Shown: positions 23,776-36,206 of the stretch, in pieces
Layout: every line of letters begins with the position of its first letter
How positions within the stretch are numbered: position 1 is the stretch's first letter
Assembly: GCF_020921035.1 (NCBI RefSeq)
Contig: NC_063156.1
Location: forward strand, 1,798,001-1,862,000
Origin: Rhodamnia argentea
Taxonomy: Eukaryota; Streptophyta; Magnoliopsida; Myrtales; Myrtaceae
Length of the DNA: 64,000 bases
Direction: 5' to 3'
Made by a program: the position numbers and the translations under genes
The notes under the pieces: model-generated
The model's database searches: none
What the model saw: the letters and a program-made list of their open reading frames with translations, nothing else
What the model was told of the DNA's origin: nothing

Positions 23776-25947
23776 TTTGGCTAATAGCAGCCTCCTCCTG
23801 ATATTCCGTCTCCTCGAGGTGTGGCCGCCAAACGGAAGTATCGCGTTCTGACTTGACTTGAGAAACATTGACGATTCCCACAGAATGCTGACCTCTTTGC
23901 AATACAGAAGGAAGGCAGACAGAAATGAGCAATTCTCATATTTTCTTCGTTCTTTTGTTCTTGGCCTTGCAGCCAAAGTACAGCTGCTTACTCTCTTTCC
24001 TCACAATGGATATTTTCGTTCCATTGAATTTTCAATGCTCGCAGATGAGCAGAAATTTTGTAGAGTTTCGATGTTTTCAGAAAGTTTTGGGTTGGTCACC
24101 CTCGAGCTTAATTTAATCATATCCCTTGTCTTCACAGAATTGGATGAGATGAGTCTCTCGTGGAAATTATGACCCTTTACAGGTTAACACTGGGGAAATT
24201 CATGCACATGAGATGGTATGATGCACACTTTGCACTGTTGCCACTGGATAGTATCGAAGTTGAACGGCTTTCTGAAGGTGCAGGATCAATACATGAGAGG
24301 GCAAGGTTTTCTGAGTGTGGAATTTGGCACTCTGTATTTGAATGGTTATAGTTATTACCCAGGACGATTCGGGACGGTTGAATTTGCGTCTGTAGCTCGT
24401 ATTTCAGGGATATTGAGTTAGCAACTGGGTGAACTTTTTGGGGGCATTTGATTGCTGGCCTGCAATGTAGGTTCTGCGCATGGCTGAAAATCATGTGCCT
24501 GTGTTTGTGGATTGTGTGCAGCGTTGGATAGGAGATAAGTTGTGCAGCCAAAGAGGGTGCCATTCTTTACCAATGTGTCCTGTGATTGGTCACTAGCCCT
24601 AGGATGTGTAAATATTTTTGTTTTTGGTCGATAGATATGAGTACTTCAGTATGTATTGGATTTATGTCTTGACTTCCTGGTTCCCCGACAATACGCTGGG
24701 GTCACATTTCCTCGACCCTGTACCCCCCCAGGTCTCGTGTGATTTGGGATAGAAGGCTTGAACCACTGTTCATAAATGCGACAGACTTTCCAGAACTGGC
24801 ATTCCGTGAACGAGATCATGGCAATACTCTCTTCAATAGAAGTGCCCGTAAGTTGGCCTTTGATCAATGTGATGAGCGTCGGGATTGAGCAGGATGCCTC
24901 GATGCTCCCGATGTCTTTTTAGGATGGCAAGAGGGGCTATAATTCAGCAAAGGAAGTGTCGACGGGCGATGCAACATGCGACGACATCTTCCTACTATAA
25001 GGCTAGTTTAGTTTGGCTTTTTAAGTGACTCGTGTTACGATAAACTTAGGTAGAGATTCAAACAAATTCTGTTTTGGAAGACGCTAAGCCTTTAATCCAA
25101 CGTCCTGCTTGTTTTCCCCGACGCATGGTGCATAATCACAGGTTCAAAGATTACGTTCAAAGTGAATGAATTGAAACAAACAATCGATAGGGAGATTTCA
25201 CGAATATAACGCGATATGACTAGCATGACGGTCACGAATTAATATTATGTTGCCTATAGCATGGTCAACGGTCATTTCCCGGCCATATGAAATGTTTCTA
25301 ATACCAACTATAGTATTTCGGTAACAATCTAATTTGAGTTGCCAACTCCGTATTAGCTTCTTTTTTAGTAGTAATCGATCGAAATCCGTTCGAGAACATT
25401 TATCGGAGCATGCATGCTTCCAAATATTTTCTCTCATTAGTTCATTTCCTTTCTTTTTTCCGCCAGTCAACACGCCGGATTCGTCCAGGGACAATATGGC
25501 AAGGCTCGAGATTGTAATTTCTTTCTTTCTTTCTTTTTTTTATTGGAAATCCATTTTCAAGATATCAATGTTAAAAGTGAAAAAAAAGAAGAAGAAGAAT
25601 GAAGTTACACATAGAGAAAAAAAATATGTTTTTTTTTTTTGCCCAGCCGCTCTCGCCACAAAGATTCAACCCGGTCCCTGCACACCATCTCCAGACGCCC
25701 TAATCAATCCTAGCTAGACACAAATTAAGAAAAAAAATTAAGAAAGAAATACCGACATGTTTTTAGATTTCGTTTTTTGTCTGGCCTTGAATAAAATTAA
25801 GGAAAAAAAAATGAAAAAAAATGGAAGCTTGTGTCGTGCAATTGCAAATGTCAAGTTGTCAACCTCGTGGATCGCCCGGACTTCCGTCTGGAGAAAACCA
25901 TTTTGAGAACGGACGGTGGATGATGGTGTCGACGAGGAGGGCAATCA
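23776..25947. other. MTM1 3' region and spacer
   Basis: Sequence after the MTM1 stop stays gene-like in base composition to about 24640 (TGTAAATATTTTTGTTTTTG) and may be a long 3' UTR or contain a downstream intron. The rest to 25947 is spacer and probable 3' UTR of the arabinogalactan peptide gene. Homopurine and homopyrimidine runs lie at 25510-25640. No other gene is supported. Confidence 0.45.
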
Positions 25948-26300
25948 TCAATGGATGAGATACGTGAGGATGAGGGCGATCAGCATCAGCACGTACGCAA
26001 TCCCTTGGTCGATCGACGTACCTGCATGCCCCAACACAGCACAAAATCGTTTCTTCCTCTCATTTTCGTGGGGTCAATCATCAAATTTCGCTCTTACCCA
26101 TCACCAAATTATGCTTCGCTGAACGGGAAAAAAGATAGAAGGGGGAATCAAGGTGGGGGGGAAAAGCACGAACCGTCGCTGGCGGCGGGCGCCGGGGCCG
26201 GCGCAGGAGATTGGGCGCGGGCCGACGTGGGCAACAACATGGCGGTGTACATCACGACGACGACGGCAAACACTCCAAACTGAACCTTGGAAACACCCAT
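25948..26300 (-). CDS. GPI-anchored arabinogalactan peptide
   Basis: This small secreted proteoglycan precursor is of the AGP16/20/22/41 type. Exons on the minus strand are 26300-26174 and 26021-25948, joined within a glycine codon (SDG|TSIDQG), giving 66 aa. Residues 1-29 form a signal peptide with a hydrophobic run (FGVFAVVVVMYTAMLLP) and a likely cut after SARA. The short mature core QSPAPAPAPAASDG carries Ala-Pro repeats, where proline is hydroxylated and O-glycosylated with arabinogalactan. SDG is a probable GPI attachment site, followed by TSIDQGIAYVLMLIALILTY and LIH, the hydrophobic tail removed on anchoring. This tail is strongly diagnostic for the group. A single intron at this position and the length of about 65 aa fit the family. 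The product would sit on the outer face of the plasma membrane. Confidence 0.93.
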
Positions 26301-26474
26301 TTTTTCGCTTCGGTTTCCTCTCTCTATCTTCCCCCCGAACCTCGTCGCGAAAAAGTACGAGCGATTTGAGTTTTCCCTTGGACGAACGTTAGAGGAAAGA
26401 TAGAGAGAGAGAGAGCTCTTTTTTTTTTTCGTAGGAAATACAGAGATCTCGTTCGGTTTCTGAACGGAATTTGA

Positions 26475-26482
26475 CCTTTATA
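26475..26482 (-). promoter_or_regulatory. TATA box of the arabinogalactan peptide gene
   Basis: TATAAAGG on the minus strand, about 175 bp before the ATG. A GA/CT-rich leader (including the run at 26400-26430) would follow. Confidence 0.5.
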
Positions 26483-27455
26483 GGTAGAATTTGTGGGGGT
26501 GAGATCGTGCAAGGGGGGAAGGAGAAGTTCGATCTCTCGGTCCATTTCTGGAAAGCAGAGATGCTTGGTCCGCCCGCACGTTTCGGAGGGCGAGAGGGAA
26601 CCAGCAGTGAACCGATCGATGTGGAGGTAATTGTACATGTGCGCGACGCTGGTCATGAGTTGTCGTTTTTCGGGGCGTCTGGAAAGTAACCCTCCTTTGG
26701 GCGTGTGAGCTGTGCGTCCTAATGTCTTGGTATTTATACGTCGTATATACACTTACGCATACGCTACGTGTGTGTATTCTGTTGAGTGTACTATGCCGGT
26801 GCCAGCGCCGGCGATCGCTTGAGTAACGTGGGGGGTGCGGAATCGTTTAGGTCTCGGGACCCGCCTATTTTGGGGTGCCTCCGTCGTGTGGGCTTCGCCG
26901 TGACGGATCCTTAATGCCCCGGAAATTTCCGATTGAATGGTGTTCTTCGGTGCAACTCTTCTACGGCGAGTATACTACTTGGGCCGGTCTGTCGTTTCGA
27001 CTGCCGAGTGTGCTCCTTTTTGGGTGGACTTTCTGAGGCCGAAGTCGGAGCTCCGAAACCGAACCAGGCCGTCCATCGAAATATTCATCAATCATAGTAA
27101 ATTCTGAATCTATCTCGTCGAACGTGCAAGTCGAAATTCGAGTGGGTTGTCTGAAGATGTAATTTTTTTTATATCAGTAAGGAATGGAGCACTAGTTTAC
27201 TATCTGGGTTTCTTGGGCCATCTCAGATTCTTGCCTGCTCCATCTAGAGAAGCTCTGTTTCACAGGAACTAGCATAAAACCATGAAAAACAACGGAATTT
27301 TCGGAAGTTCTTTCGTTGATTGGATCCTGTGGAGCTACAGCATTCACCAAAAGCAGCTCATACATGTACCACATGATCTTACCTTATGAATGAAAGTACC
27401 GCACCATGGAAACAAAAAACATTAGAGAGCAGATTGTACCAGCTGAGCTAGCTTT
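26483..27455. other. Spacer upstream of the arabinogalactan peptide gene
   Basis: GC-richer promoter-like DNA at 26520-27080, then AT-richer sequence that is probably the 3' UTR of the DUF7722-like gene. No gene seen. Confidence 0.45.
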
Positions 27456-27719
27456 CTACAGCTGAGGAGACCAGAGGAAAGCTCCGATGGCGAACTTCCT
27501 CTTCCGCTCGACATCTCCCGCCGCCACAACCGAGCTTGGGATCCCGTATTCGGAGAAGAGGCGATCGAGCTGCCACTCGGGCATGTTCTCGTAGTCGGAC
27601 TTGGAGTAACTCGGGTAATGCAGGGGCATTTGAAAGCCGCGACCGTCGCCGCCGGCGTTCCTCGCCCTCTCTTGCTGAGACTGTATTGCCCCAACTTTGC
27701 AGGCACCATTTGATGAGTC

Positions 27720-27722
<3 letters not shown>
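27456..27722 (-). CDS. Small plant protein, DUF7722-like
   Basis: A single-exon frame from a true ATG encodes 88 aa. The central part FQMPLHYPSYSKSDYENMPE, followed by WQLDRLFSEYGIP, and the end KFAIGAFLW match the conserved core of a small plant-only family of unknown function that I know as DUF7722. The N-terminal 30 residues are low-complexity (Ser, Gly, Gln, Arg). There is no signal peptide or membrane segment, so a soluble intracellular protein is likely. A (CT)n repeat lies directly before the ATG. The family label is from memory of the MPLHYPxYxxxDYExMxEW pattern; no biochemical role can be given. Confidence 0.8.
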
Positions 27723-27723
<1 letters not shown>

Positions 27724-27759
<36 letters not shown>

Positions 27760-27766
27760 CTCTCTC
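27724..27766 (+). repeat. (CT)n microsatellite at a start codon
   Basis: About 20 CT units with one interruption end two bases before the ATG of the DUF7722-like gene. On its mRNA this is a GA-rich leader touching the start codon. Several long open frames across it in other phases are repeat artefacts. Confidence 0.9.
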
Positions 27767-28344
27767 CTTGTGAGGGAAAGAGTTTGCCTCAGACCCTTTA
27801 ATGCGCAAATTGTCTGCAGACCGTTTGTACAGTTGCACGTGAAGGCCAAGGACTTTCATATTTTTATTACTAGGAAACAGAGGAAGTTTCCCTCCACCTA
27901 ATACTCTGAACTTCACTCACAAAAATAGAAAGGTCTCATTTTTTTATGTGTTTTTCATTGCACTGAATTGCTGTAGATCTCAACCCTAGCATTTGTATGG
28001 TGAGAGAAGTGCCAAACAGAAGGTGATTCATTGATTCGGCCAGTCGGCGGATATCGGGTGCTCTTCTTTCCGTGCCCAAGTCAAAACGTGCAAAAGCATT
28101 GGAGTAGTTGTGTGTGGTCACCAACCACCATTGTTTTTCCTCTCACTAGCTAATTTGTTTTTATGCCACCTGGTCCTCTGCTCTGCCTCTAGTACAGAAT
28201 GAAATCATTGCTCTTAAGGGATAATCTGGAAACTGCACATTATTAAGAATGAAAGGGGCTAAAAAGGGCAGTCAAAACTGGTGCAAACGAGGAGCAAAGT
28301 ATTCAAACTTCACCTGTGGCAAAATCATGTTTGGTATTTGCTTG
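27767..28344. other. Upstream region of the DUF7722-like gene
   Basis: Ordinary AT-rich promoter-like sequence up to the duplication that flanks the solo LTR. No gene seen. Confidence 0.45.
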
Positions 28345-28349
28345 AGACT

Positions 28350-30521
28350 TGTCGCGACCTAAAAGTCGGGTTTTTCAATTTTAGGTTAATGGATTACTAG
28401 ATTAATTAAATAAATTAACTAACCTAATCCGAGCTCTCCCAAGCTCTACCAATTCGCAACTTAGGTTTACTTGATTTTTCTACAAAAGATTTTTATTTTG
28501 TGGAGAAACATAAATAAAATAGTATGAGAAAACTATTTTATTTCTACGAATCAGAAATTTTAAGTTCGGGATTTGGTTACATTAATTTTTTAAATTAATG
28601 ATCTTTCGGTACCGGTTTCATGAAAAAAGTTCGATTTGGCAATTTTGATGAATTCTGATTGGTGCAATTTTTGGGTTTTCTTTTTATGATTTTTTTAATT
28701 TTTTTTTATGTATTTTCGAAATTAAAACTTAATGGAAAATAGGAGTGAATTGTTTCAAGATTATCTTAAAGTTTTTGGATTTAACTTGCATTAATTCTCA
28801 AAAAATTTTAAGAAAATCTCTTAACCCTATGTCTGCATCTTTTAATATCTATCCTAATGGATTCCCAAGATTTTGTTTATTGAATGTAATCATGAGATAG
28901 GATTTCTAGAAAATCCTATCTTTCTAAAAAAAGTGATAAGACGTGGTTTTTAAGAAACCATATCTTGCTACATCTTTTTTTATTTTCTAAGATTTTGTGA
29001 CATGAAAATTAAACATGAGACATGCCTCATTTGTTTCTTTTATTGAATTTTTCTGATTTTTTTTTTTTTGTGATTTTAAGTTTTTATGAATGAATTTAAA
29101 TTAAAGTTGCAAATCTTTTAATGAAAAAGATAATTACTACTGAATCTTTCGAATTAAGTTTCATTCTGAAGCCCGACAGATTGATCCTAAAATTCAAAAT
29201 ACCTATTACGGAAATAATTCCATCTAAAACTTGATAGATAGACTTATTCCCATTTATGCGGTTGCAGACTAGGAAATTTTCCTAGTCGATCACATTTTGA
29301 AAAGATTTTGGTATTTTGAGTATATTAAGAAAGATTTTCCGATTATCATAAGATTATCGGAAAGATTTCAAAATAATCACATGAATCAGAATATTTTCAA
29401 TTTAAACAAAATATATCTTGAACTTCCAATGCAATTTTCTAAACAAGACGACTTTCGAGTATCTTAATTTTCCAACATGATTCTTGGTGATATAGAAGAA
29501 TATCATAAAATTATCAATAGCTCTTTGGAGCAAGCTTTAAAAAGAATCTTTCTAGCTATGTCCAAAGTGATCCAAAGCATGCACAGTGTTTTCGAGATAT
29601 GCTTGAAATCGTAAAATCATTAAGCAACCATAACCATCAATTCGGCAAAATTCTAAGCATTTTCAGAATATCATGAATTGGAAAATCACCTAATCTGGGA
29701 TCGAACCAAATTTTGGACTCCAAGCAAGCTACTTGGACCAAACAATGGGGAGAGGCCACTCGTGCACGCCTAAGAGTATCCGAAAAAATCAATTTGCCGC
29801 AGCTGAATTGCACCTTTGACAGCACCGAATATGCAGGCAATTATCGCCAAAAGTTGCGACAATTGATCCCGAAAGACGAGCAAAAATCCTGCACTGATTA
29901 GTGATAAAAATAACCCTGAGCGGGGCTGTTTTGAGCCCCGAATACCAGTTATTTGGGCAGCTAACAACAGCGAGAAAGACGTCCAAACTGTGATGAAAAA
30001 TCGATACAAACAAGGGCTGTTTCGATTCTCGATTAATGCCGAACAGTTGTGGCGTCGGGCTGAGCAAAGCACGTCAGAGGACGCTCAACATTTTTGTTGC
30101 AATGGCCAAGAAGTATGCACGGTGCTTGATGATCCACCAAGAGACTTTGAATGTTGATTGGTCCACCAAAGGACTTCGGCCGAATCTCCTTTTCTTCCTG
30201 TTGTACACGTGAACTTTCTATATATATTGTCCAACCAATCTCCTTTTCCTTACGAGGCTGAATTCCAAAGATTTTTGTCCAAACTTTTTCCCCGATTCAG
30301 AACATTTAATTTCCGAGCACAATGGACTTGGTACAATTAATAAAACTTAGAATCGTCATCTTGCATTCGTCCGCCGCCGGTCTGATTAATGCAAATATAA
30401 GGCAATGAATGTTAAAATGAAAACTATACTAAAATGATTAAATATTTTTTTGGCTAGGGACTACGATTAGTCCCTAATTTTCTATGCTAAAAATAAAAAA
30501 ATCAAAATTTAAGTGTCAACA
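28350..30521 (+). mobile_element. Solo LTR, probably of a Gypsy-type retrotransposon
   Basis: The block starts TGTCGCGACCTAAAAGTCGG and ends AGTGTCAACA, i.e. TGT...ACA. It is flanked on both sides by the perfect 5-bp duplication AGACT (28345-28349 and 30522-30526). No internal coding region is present, so it is a solo LTR of about 2.17 kb left by recombination between the two ends. A TATATATATT box lies near 30219 and AATTAATAAAACTTAG near 30336, giving a plus-strand orientation. Long LTRs of this type are common in plant Gypsy elements; the family is inferred from length and the TGTCGCGACC head. The perfect duplication suggests a fairly recent insertion. Confidence 0.85.
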
Positions 30522-30897
30522 AGACTGAATTGGACTTACCCTCCACTTTATTGCAGAAACTCTGCAAATCAAGAAAGTTCAACCAGAAGGGGAAGCAGAG
30601 AAGGTATTAACTGCAACTAATCGCTGGACGAGAATCATTCAGAAATTTGATCTTATGTGAAGCAGCAAAGTGCATATATACGCCATCAATACATACATTC
30701 CGTCAAATTCCGCATATACATGACATAGCATATATACAGCCCCTATGCTTTTTAAAGCAAATATCTAACTTATGCATATCCGTCTAATTTCCCCAAGACT
30801 TGCACTGCGGTTTGACTCAAAAGCTAAAAGAGTTGGGAAAATCTTTGTCCGAACGGCAAAATGTCCTCCAACTTCGTCATTGGCATTGGAACAGGCT

Positions 30898-33807
30898 TCA
30901 AGAAGGAAAGAAAAAAGGGTCCTCATTGTTCTTGTAGATCTGAAACAGCTGTTTAGAGTAGTGATCAGCCAATTTTCGGCAGAGATCTAATGCTGCAGGG
31001 TCATGCTCCTCTAACTCCTCAACAGACTTCGTTAGGCCACCAGATGGATCTCCGTCGGTAAGGAACTCACCCAAAGCGCAGCCCCTAAGCAGAACACCAT
31101 GACATATTAACAAGAGAGCAGCTGGAATTCATAAACTGGATACATAAGATTTTTATTCAATTCCACAAAACCCCAAAAGGAACATATTAAACAAGACTAT
31201 CGCCGAGCCAAAAGCTGCATTCGTGCAAAAGGTGCATTATCTAACAGAAGAAAGATACAAGAAATAAATACAAATATCGGGCAACACGTACGGATAAAGA
31301 TCACTGAAAGCAACACACATCTTGTACCAAAGGAAGACCAAACAAATAGAACCATCAGGCAATAAGTTTATCAAGTAATAGACAAAAGACCTGAAACTTG
31401 TAGTAACCAATAGATCGATGGAAGCATATAAGCTTCCAGCACACAGTGTAATACCACCTCGCTCGTTTAAGGAAAAACAAGGTAAACATAACATGCTTAT
31501 GCATAAGATAACATCAAAGCAGAGTCACGAGAAGACATAATACAAGTGCAACTTGCAGGCAGCTTTGACACATGCATCAGTACTAAACAAATTGACAAAG
31601 GAAAGAGTATCAATAAGGATGTTGGAAATACAAACTACCTGCGTGCATCAAACTTGCTAAACCCACGTTGATTGCTGTGTAATGCTTCCTTACTAATTCT
31701 CTCATCAGCAGTTTGCTGTCGATAGAGAGCACATACAGCTTTCATGCATAATTCAGGTTCCTTAGCAAATGCTGCAAGCATGTCTGCCTCAAATTTCCAC
31801 TCAGACTTATGATCTTTGCTTCTTTTAATTCTCGATAAAATCTCGCCAAAGTCAGTTTCACCATCAGATGTGTCTTCTGACTGACCAGAAGCATCATCCC
31901 CATCAGAAGCATCAGAATCATCAACTATAAAGTTGCTCAAGCTGTCGTTATCACTGTCCAATCCAAAATCTTCAGAATCCTCAGTCTCAGCATCTTCGGT
32001 GGTAGGGCCTACATGATGATGCTGAACTCCGCTGGATGATTTTTGTTTTGCCTTCGCTTTAGCCTCACGATTCCTCAATGTCATTAGGCGCTGCCTCATG
32101 GGGGTCTGAGCATGTTTGACGTGGTTACCTGGAGAAGCATTAGCTGTTTGGCACTGATTCATTTCAGAAGTGGTGTCACCGGGTTTATATAATTCCTGAA
32201 GATGCATCCTCTTTAGCCTACCTATTGGAACACAATCATCGTCACCACTCTCACTATCAGTCTCAATAACATTAAAAGCCCGTTTCCTTTTTGGAGTCAG
32301 CACAGTGGAGTTATCTTCATCACCGGCAATACTGTCATGGTAGTCCTCTTCATGACAGGTCCTTGCACTGTTCTCAATAGTCATTGCTTTCCCACCCTCT
32401 AGAATCCCCTTACATGAGCGGTAATCTACATCCAAACCCTTTGAATTTTCCTGATTGTCGAGAGCACATGTTTCGTCGTGAGCTTTATCTTCTTCTTCAT
32501 CACTATCATGGATGTCAATAATGCCAACAGTGTGGGGTTTGGCAACTCCAGGCGTAGATGGGGCCATTTTTCTGCCAGGGCTTTCCTCCTCTTTGAATAG
32601 TAACTTTTTCCTAGCTCTCCTGCCGTATTGTAGGCATGCAACTTCTTTTTCGCCTTTATCATCACATGAGTTAATTTGCATTGTAAAGTTTGGAGGAGTA
32701 GCTGCCCAAGAAAAACCAAAGCATATTGTATGTGAACACAGCTGGTAACTTTGCCAAAAAGGGAAGTATGTACAGATTTGACTATGCGTAAAAAAATGCT
32801 GATCACTGAGAATGATTACCTCAAGGTCAACTACTAAAGGAAACTCGCCGATGCCGATTAGATGATCTTTTTTTTTTTTTTGGGCTATGTGAAACTCACC
32901 GATTAGATAATCAAGATGAACTAAATGAATAAGAAAGTTATAAAAAGGTTCTCCAATCCATTGTACGCATGAGATACATAATAATAAAATGATCAATGTA
33001 AATCATGCCCATCCATCATAAATGCTAGAAAACTAACTATCTACATTAAAAGCAAACAAAATGATGTCGAAAGGTCAAAGTACGCGAAACTTTGAAATTT
33101 GTAGTTTCTTTACCACATGTTTCGCAACCAAAGCCTACATCAACCAAATCCACCATCCGTGCATCCCAATGTCCACCACATGACTCCTTGAGATGGTCCA
33201 TTTCCTTTCTTCTGCTCACACCTTCTGCGAGTTCATTAGGAAATTCAACTCGAATTTTGCTTCCATTGAGAAGGTGGTGCCCAGCTTGCGCCACGGAGTT
33301 AGAGTTAGCCTCCATCTGTAAAACCCGTGACTCCAGTTCCTGGAGGCTTTGTCTCAAAACCTCCAGATCTCTTTCAGCCTTGTTCTTCTCACATTCAAGA
33401 ACCCTGTTCTCAATCATAAGCTGGAGAACCTTATCTTCTTCTTCTTGCTCCTCTATCAAGTCAACAAACTTCTTGACCCCTGCACCGTTAGTGTCACCAC
33501 TTTTACAACCTTTATCGCATTCGAAACCTGAAATTTGTTTCTTGATCTCGCTGTTCTCTTGCTTCAAAACCCCAACTTCACACTCAATAGCCTGCTTTTC
33601 AGCTTCTAGTGCCTTGAATTTGTCCTTGAGTGCTTCATAATCACTCTTCCATTTCCGGTTCTCCAATTCCAACCTCACGATTCTCTCTTCCACACTCCCA
33701 CCCCTATCCACGGCTGCGCTAAACCTACAAGCTTCCAACTCTTTTTCAACAAAATCCAAGCCCCTGTTGTCATCGAGGCATTCCACTTCATCCGAGTTCA
33801 AATCCAT
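30898..33807 (-). CDS. Unrecognised acidic coiled-coil protein, probably nuclear
   Basis: Exons on the minus strand are 33807-33114 (231 codons plus one base), 32701-31639 and 31084-30898. The phases close to 647 aa. Residues about 35-175 are a heptad-rich coiled coil (LELENRKWKSDYEALKDKFK, VLKQENSEIKKQI, LECEKNKAERDLEVLRQSL). A possible metal-binding pair CETCG sits at the exon 1-2 join, with CGGHW shortly before it. The middle third is low in order: RKRAF and GRRARKKLL basic patches, which may be nuclear signals, alternate with acidic stretches (DSDEEEDKA, DDSDASDGDDAS). The C-terminus is compact and looks like a conserved helical domain: FEADMLAAFAKEPELCMKAV, then CALYRQQ, and later ALDLCRKLADHYSKQLFQIY. 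I do not recognise the family. Acidic and basic patches suggest a chromatin or nucleolar role, which is only a guess. Intron 1 carries a micro-insertion. Confidence 0.75.
32854..32912 (-). mobile_element. Micro-insertion with A-tail in intron 1
   Basis: CCGATTAGATGATC (32854-32867) and CCGATTAGATAATC (32899-32912) match at 13 of 14 positions and flank a 31-nt insert. On the minus strand the insert ends CATAGCCC followed by 14 A. Confidence 0.5.
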
Positions 33808-34209
33808 ATCGAATCACAGTGTCTCCTAAACTTCAACAAATCAAACATACCCAGATTAAGATCTCAAACTTCCAATTAGGAAAGCCCTACGTAGCATTAT
33901 GACACAAGAAGGGGCCACTATGAACTTAAAAGATAGAAAGAATCCTAAATACATGTTAACAAAAACCAACTCGGTCACACACTAACAGTATCCAGGTTCA
34001 CTCTAGTCTCTAGCTTTCGCGTAATGCAATCCAACAACAACAACCTAAGAGACCATAAACAGAACAACCCAATGCATAACAGAAGGAAGAGGAAACTACC
34101 AACAACTGAAAATACGATCTTTGTTTCAATTTCCAACCGCTTCACGCGACGAAAGAGCAGCAGACTTTTGATGAGAGAAACCACAGAGAAGGCGGCGCAT
34201 CCCAAACGG

Positions 34210-36206
34210 GAAAGTTGGCATCAATCGGCTTCCTCGTGAGAAGAAGTGAAGCCTTCAGCCTCGTTCTGCTAGGGCTTATGGTCTTCGCGCTTGTCGCAGG
34301 TGACCGAGTCCGGAGAGAGAAAGAGGGGAGTGTCGCGGAAGATCGGAATCGGAAAACCAGAGCACCGGTTGGCTTCCGAGAGACGATTGACGTAGCCGAA
34401 ACAGTGTCCGATCACGTGGTCATGAATGGTCGTCACGTGCTCTTAACAATATGAAAGTTTTCCTCAATTCATTTTTTTTGTCTGGCCATTTTTCAGTTTC
34501 TACTTCACACGCTTATTAATTGAGAAAGTTTGTAACACGTTTTGTTCCCGTAAAAATTGTAATTAACATATGTTAATTACGGGGCAAAGGGTAATCACTG
34601 TTTAAGAATTAAAAGTATTTTGTTGACAAATAAATATCTCAAGATATCCGATAACGTAATTCTAAAAATGAAAAATTTATCAAAATGTCAGAAATTACTT
34701 GTCGAATATATATCTTTTATCAAATTATTAAGACTTTAAGTGAGAACTCATTTGCGTAGGAGGGTAGGATAAAAATTGTCATGTCCAGCATTTAGCAAGC
34801 ACATTGGATTGAAAAAACCGGAATATGTCCAAATGAAAGTCGGATGAGGGCCAGCCAATGACCCTCGCCTCCGGTCAATGGGGTTGCCGGTCCTTGTCGA
34901 GCCTCCGGCGACCCCATCGGATTTCGCCACGCCCCTAGGGGTCGGCTACGGCTAGAGGCGGGAGGGGCAGCCTTACGCTCCTATATGTTTTTTTTCTTTT
35001 TGTTAAATTTTAAAGAAACATGAAAAAATTTAATAAAAAAAGAATTAAATATAGAAAAAGATCGAAATGTCCTTGAAATCATGTCCTTTTTTTAAATTTC
35101 ATGGTCACTTCAAGCCCTTATTTGAAATAACGTTCGGTTCAAATCTTTGTTTGAAGAAATGAGAGGACTTTAGGTCTATATTTGAAACAAAATTCATTTG
35201 AGATCCTTATTTGAGAAAATGGCATAACTTTGGGCCATTTTTTGGAATTTTCAAAAAATTATAAGAAGATAGAAAAGAACAAAAATGATGCATTTGCTTT
35301 TACATAATAGCAGCCTCGTTGAGCATCGCCCCTGATTGCCCGAAACTTTTCCTTCATTAACATGCACGAAATGATCGCACCTTGCAGTATCTTATGAGTT
35401 TAATTGAGCTGCGAAGGAAGCTCACTACGCGTGACATTGGTCATTGCAATAAAGGCGACTACCGTGATCATGATTACCATGATCAATTAAACCTCGCCAT
35501 AGAGGTTGCCATTAGAAATGGACCGCCACCGCCGATCATCGTCGTCTAGTGTGTTAGTAGAAGAGGTTTTTTTTTTTTTCCTAAGTAATTTAGTTTAATA
35601 TTTTACTGTTTAATTCATTCTAATCTAAATTAACTCCAATCATCTTGGATATGACAAGAGAAATTAACTTATCATCATCATTATTATTATTATTATTATT
35701 ATTATTCAATCCGCATTCTTATCTTGACGACCAACGTTGAACGTCACTCAAACTTGCAGTTTACACCCAAAATCCTCGGAATCTCTCACACAAACTCTGC
35801 TCTTCCATTGAAACAGAACTCATGGTCCGTTCAATCTCTGACTGATAAAAGGTACGCAAAACTTTGATCTCCATTTTTTCTTTTCCTTCGTCATTTGGGA
35901 AAGGAAGATTTCACGATGTAATGGAAATGCGAAATTGTAAATTTCCGATCTTGCGGTTCATTGAAACGATTCCGCCGTTTCTCTGTTGTTATTGCCGCTC
36001 TTCGTTCCCTCAATGCGGTAGCTCATGCTAGGTGCTCGATGAAATGTTTCCGAAGAGTCGGGTTTGTTTTGTTGACCGGTACTTTTGGCAGAGCATGCTT
36101 TCCCATTCTGTATAAATGCGATCCCTAGGTGGATATTGGGTCGTAATGGTTGAGCCTGAATTCGGGTTTTGCTTTCGAGACAAATCATGATCGATGTCCT
36201 TTGCCA
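34210..36206. other. Spacer with a one-armed fold-back remnant; PPR leader
   Basis: About 34840-35258 is a remnant of the 58831 family: a GC island (34860-34970), a pyrimidine tract, then a right arm with CAAGCCCTTATTTGAAATAA and GAGATCCTTATTTGAGAAAA; no left arm is visible. An (ATT)n run lies at about 35680-35706. A frame starting with TTG at 34215 has a hydrophobic start but no ATG. From about 35800 the sequence is probably the 5' leader of the PPR gene, with a possible leader intron donor GTACGC at 35852. Confidence 0.5.

Noticed and set aside
27422-27916. Several frames of 120-164 codons around the DUF7722-like gene
   Set aside because: They run through the (CT)n repeat in other phases; only the ATG at 27722 gives the conserved core.
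33092-33640. 182-codon frame opposite the coiled-coil exon
   Set aside because: Serine/threonine-rich shadow of Glu/Lys heptads.
34215-34454. Frame with a signal-peptide-like start
   Set aside because: The first codon is TTG and the region is the upstream side of the coiled-coil gene; no ATG or stop-limited gene structure.
36150-36206. Extended N-terminus of the PPR protein
   Set aside because: The codon at 36150 is TTG; the first in-frame ATG is 36207.
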